NCBI GenBank assembly: GCA_902482185.1
Contig: CABSZR010000093.1
Span: 1 to 6,189, forward strand
Source of the DNA: an uncultured Collinsella sp.
GTDB taxonomy: Bacteria; Actinomycetota; Coriobacteriia; Coriobacteriales; Coriobacteriaceae
DNA: 6,189 nucleotides
Reading direction: 5' to 3'
Shown here: piece after piece, positions 4,361 through 6,189 of the stretch
Position numbering within the stretch: the stretch's first letter is position 1
How the letters are laid out: every line of letters begins with the position of its first letter
Made by a program: the position numbers and the translations under genes
Notes under the pieces: model-generated
What the model was told of the DNA's origin: nothing
What the model saw: only the letters and a program-made list of their open reading frames with translations
Databases searched by the model: none

Positions 4361-6189
4361 ATGGCAGACGCTAAGGATTTCCTGTTTGAGATCGGTACGG
4401 AGGAAATGCCCTCTGCACCGCTGAACAATGCCGTCAAGCAGCTTGGCACCATGATCGCCAAGGGCCTCGACGAGGCCGGTCTGGCCCACGGCGAGGTCCG
4501 CGTGATCTCGAGTCCGCGTCGCCTGGCTGCACTCGTTGCCGACGTCGCCACCGCGACCGATGAGGTTCACGAGGTCAAGCGTGGCCCCGCGGCCAACATT
4601 GCCTTCGACGCTGACGGTAACGCCACCAAGGCCGCCCAGGGCTTTGCCCGCAAGTGCGGTGTGGCTGCCGAGGATCTGGTCCGTCGCGAGGACACCGACG
4701 GCCGTGAGTACGTATTTGCCGAGAAGAACATTCCTTCCGCCCCGGCCACCCCGATTCTGACGGCCCTGTGCGAGAAGACCATCGCCGGCCTGCAGTGGCC
4801 CAACTACCGCAGCCAGCGCTGGGGTCACGAGCACGCGACGTTCGTGCGCCCGGTCCGTTGGATCTGCTGCCTTTTGGGCGAGGATGTTGTGCCCGTGTCG
4901 TTTGCCGACGTGACGAGCGGCAACACCACGCGTGGTCATCGCGTGCTTGGCCCCGGTGACCATGTGGTTGCCAGCCCCGCCGTCTACGAGCAGGTGCTTG
5001 AGGACGCCGGCGTGCTTTCTGCCGAGCGTCGTCGTGAGGCCATCCTTGCCGGTATCGCCGAGGTTGAGGCTGCCCGTCCCGGCTGCCATGTCGATACGCC
5101 CAAGAAGGTCTTTGAGGAGGTTATCAACCTCTGCGAGTGGCCGACGGTGCTCGTCGGTACCTTCGATGAGGAGTTCCTCAAGGTCCCGCACGAGATCATC
5201 TGCGAGTCTATGCTCACCAACCAGCGCTACTTCCCGATCTATGACGGCGAGGGCAAGCTGACGCGTGAGTTCGTGGTCGTTTCCAACAGCAAGCCCGAGA
5301 ATGCCGAGCGCGTGATCGACGGCAACGAGCGCGTCGTGCGCGCCCGTCTGGACGATGCCAAGTTCTTCTACGAGGAGGACCTGAAGATCTCCCTCGACGA
5401 GTTCCGTGAGCGTCTGGCCAAGGTTGCCTTCCAGGAGAAGCTCGGTAGCGTGCTCGCTAAGTCCGAGCGCATCGAGCAGCTCGCGCTCGCTATTGCCCGC
5501 GAGGCACACCTGGGTGCTCATCTGGCAGCCGACGCCGGCCGTGCCGCGCACCTGTGCAAGGCCGACCTGGTGTCCAACGCCGTCGTCGAGTTCACGAGCC
5601 AGCAGGGCGTGATGGGCGGTTATTACGCGACCGCGATGGGGGAGAACGACGAGGTCGCCCACGCCATTCGCGATCACTATCGTCCCCGCTTTGCCGGTGA
5701 CGAGCTGCCCGAGGGCACCGCTGGCTGCATCGTCGCCTTCGCCGACAAGCTCGATACCATCGCCGGTATCTTTGCCATCGGCGAGCCCCCGACCGGCTCC
5801 TCCGACCCCTACGCGCTGCGTCGTGCCGCTATCGGCATCATCAACATCCTGCGCGACCGTCTGCCGATCGACCCCACGTCGCTCATCGACTTTGCGCTCG
5901 AGCTCTATAGCGAGCAGGGTATTGTGTTCGACGCCGCCGAGGTCGCCCAGCAGGTTCGTGACTTCTTCCATGGCCGCCTGGTGAGCATGGCCCGCGACGA
6001 AAAGATCCCGGCCGATACCGTTGCCGCCGTCTCCGCGGTGCACATCATCGCCCCGTCCGTCTTCTTCGCCCGCTGCGCCGCCCTCGACGAGGCCCGCAAG
6101 AACGACGCCGAGACGTTCGACAACCTTGCGACCGCCTATGCTCGCGCTGCGCATATCTCCAAGCCCGAGCTGGGCGTGGAGTACGACCG
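4361..6189 (+). CDS. glyS: Glycyl-tRNA synthetase, beta subunit, 3' end missing
   Basis: Large subunit of the alpha2/beta2 enzyme, responsible for tRNA binding. From ATG 4361 the frame stays open for 609 codons to the right edge; family members have about 690 residues, so roughly 80 are missing. Landmarks in order: FLFEIGTEEMPSAPL (7-21); RWGHEHATFVRPVRW (153-167); TTRGHRVLGP, with GHR at 192-194; EWPTVLVGTFDEEFL and TNQRYFPIYD; the HD-like domain with HLCKADLV (397-404), EFTSQQGVMGGYYA (410-423) and ADKLDTIAGIFAIG (461-474); PPTGSSDPYALRR (476-488); and the start of the anticodon-binding region at FDNLATAYARAAHISK (586-601). GAGGTGG (4346-4352) lies eight bases before the ATG, and only three bases separate it from the glyQ stop, so the subunits are surely co-expressed. 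I found no internal stop or frameshift. The cut is the window edge, not a defect. Confidence 0.97.
   Translation, partial: MADAKDFLFEIGTEEMPSAPLNNAVKQLGTMIAKGLDEAGLAHGEVRVISSPRRLAALVADVATATDEVHEVKRGPAANIAFDADGNATKAAQGFARKCGVAAEDLVRREDTDGREYVFAEKNIPSAPATPILTALCEKTIAGLQWPNYRSQRWGHEHATFVRPVRWICCLLGEDVVPVSFADVTSGNTTRGHRVLGPGDHVVASPAVYEQVLEDAGVLSAERRREAILAGIAEVEAARPGCHVDTPKKVFEEVINLCEWPTVLVGTFDEEFLKVPHEIICESMLTNQRYFPIYDGEGKLTREFVVVSNSKPENAERVIDGNERVVRARLDDAKFFYEEDLKISLDEFRERLAKVAFQEKLGSVLAKSERIEQLALAIAREAHLGAHLAADAGRAAHLCKADLVSNAVVEFTSQQGVMGGYYATAMGENDEVAHAIRDHYRPRFAGDELPEGTAGCIVAFADKLDTIAGIFAIGEPPTGSSDPYALRRAAIGIINILRDRLPIDPTSLIDFALELYSEQGIVFDAAEVAQQVRDFFHGRLVSMARDEKIPADTVAAVSAVHIIAPSVFFARCAALDEARKNDAETFDNLATAYARAAHISKPELGVEYD

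Noticed and set aside
3710..6154. Open reading frame of 814 codons on the minus strand, antisense to glyQ and glyS
   Set aside because: It lies in codon register with both plus-strand genes, which share a frame, so their strong GC-rich codon bias removes stops from the opposite strand. The translation is rich in Gly, Val, Leu, Asp and His without recognisable domains, while glyQ and glyS match their families throughout.
1..6189. Mobile element, CRISPR array, tRNA or rRNA gene, or a new defence or metabolic system
   Set aside because: Apart from the short 695-895 and 3387-3445 gaps, every stretch is covered by recognised housekeeping genes. No terminal repeats, spaced direct repeats or cloverleaf sequences were seen.

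Overview
The window is GC-rich, densely packed bacterial chromosome. The order dinB | rpsP-khpA-rimM-trmD-lepB-glyQ-glyS, the high-GC codon use and the two-subunit (alpha/beta) glycyl-tRNA synthetase suggest a Coriobacteriia-type actinobacterium, perhaps Collinsella or a relative. This placement is inference from gene order and protein character; no database comparison was possible.

Layout. Positions 1-694, minus strand: the first 231 codons of dinB (DNA polymerase IV), cut by the left edge. Positions 695-895: a divergent intergenic region with a candidate leaderless promoter for dinB and a good candidate promoter and short leader for the rpsP operon. Positions 896-2820, plus strand: rpsP (S16), khpA (KH-domain RNA-binding protein), rimM (16S maturation factor) and trmD (tRNA m1G37 methyltransferase), with gaps of 3-10 bases. 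lepB (signal peptidase I) follows, its start region touching the trmD stop. After a 59-base gap with a weak candidate promoter come glyQ and glyS (glycyl-tRNA synthetase alpha and beta). glyS runs off the right edge after 609 codons, probably lacking about the last 80 residues.

How the genes work together. Nearly all of the plus-strand unit serves translation: a 30S protein, two RNA-binding or assembly factors for the 30S subunit, a tRNA modification enzyme that protects reading frame, and an aminoacyl-tRNA synthetase. lepB adds protein export. rplS (L19), which ends the classical trmD operon, is absent here. The most interesting details are regulatory. The TTG start codon of rimM lies in the loop of a perfect hairpin, and a nested inverted repeat followed by a T-rich run lies just inside rimM. 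A small hairpin sits in front of the rpsP ribosome binding site.

I see no mobile element, CRISPR array, RNA gene or uncharacterised gene system. These are core housekeeping genes, so the findings are modest and mostly concern expression control and individual residues.
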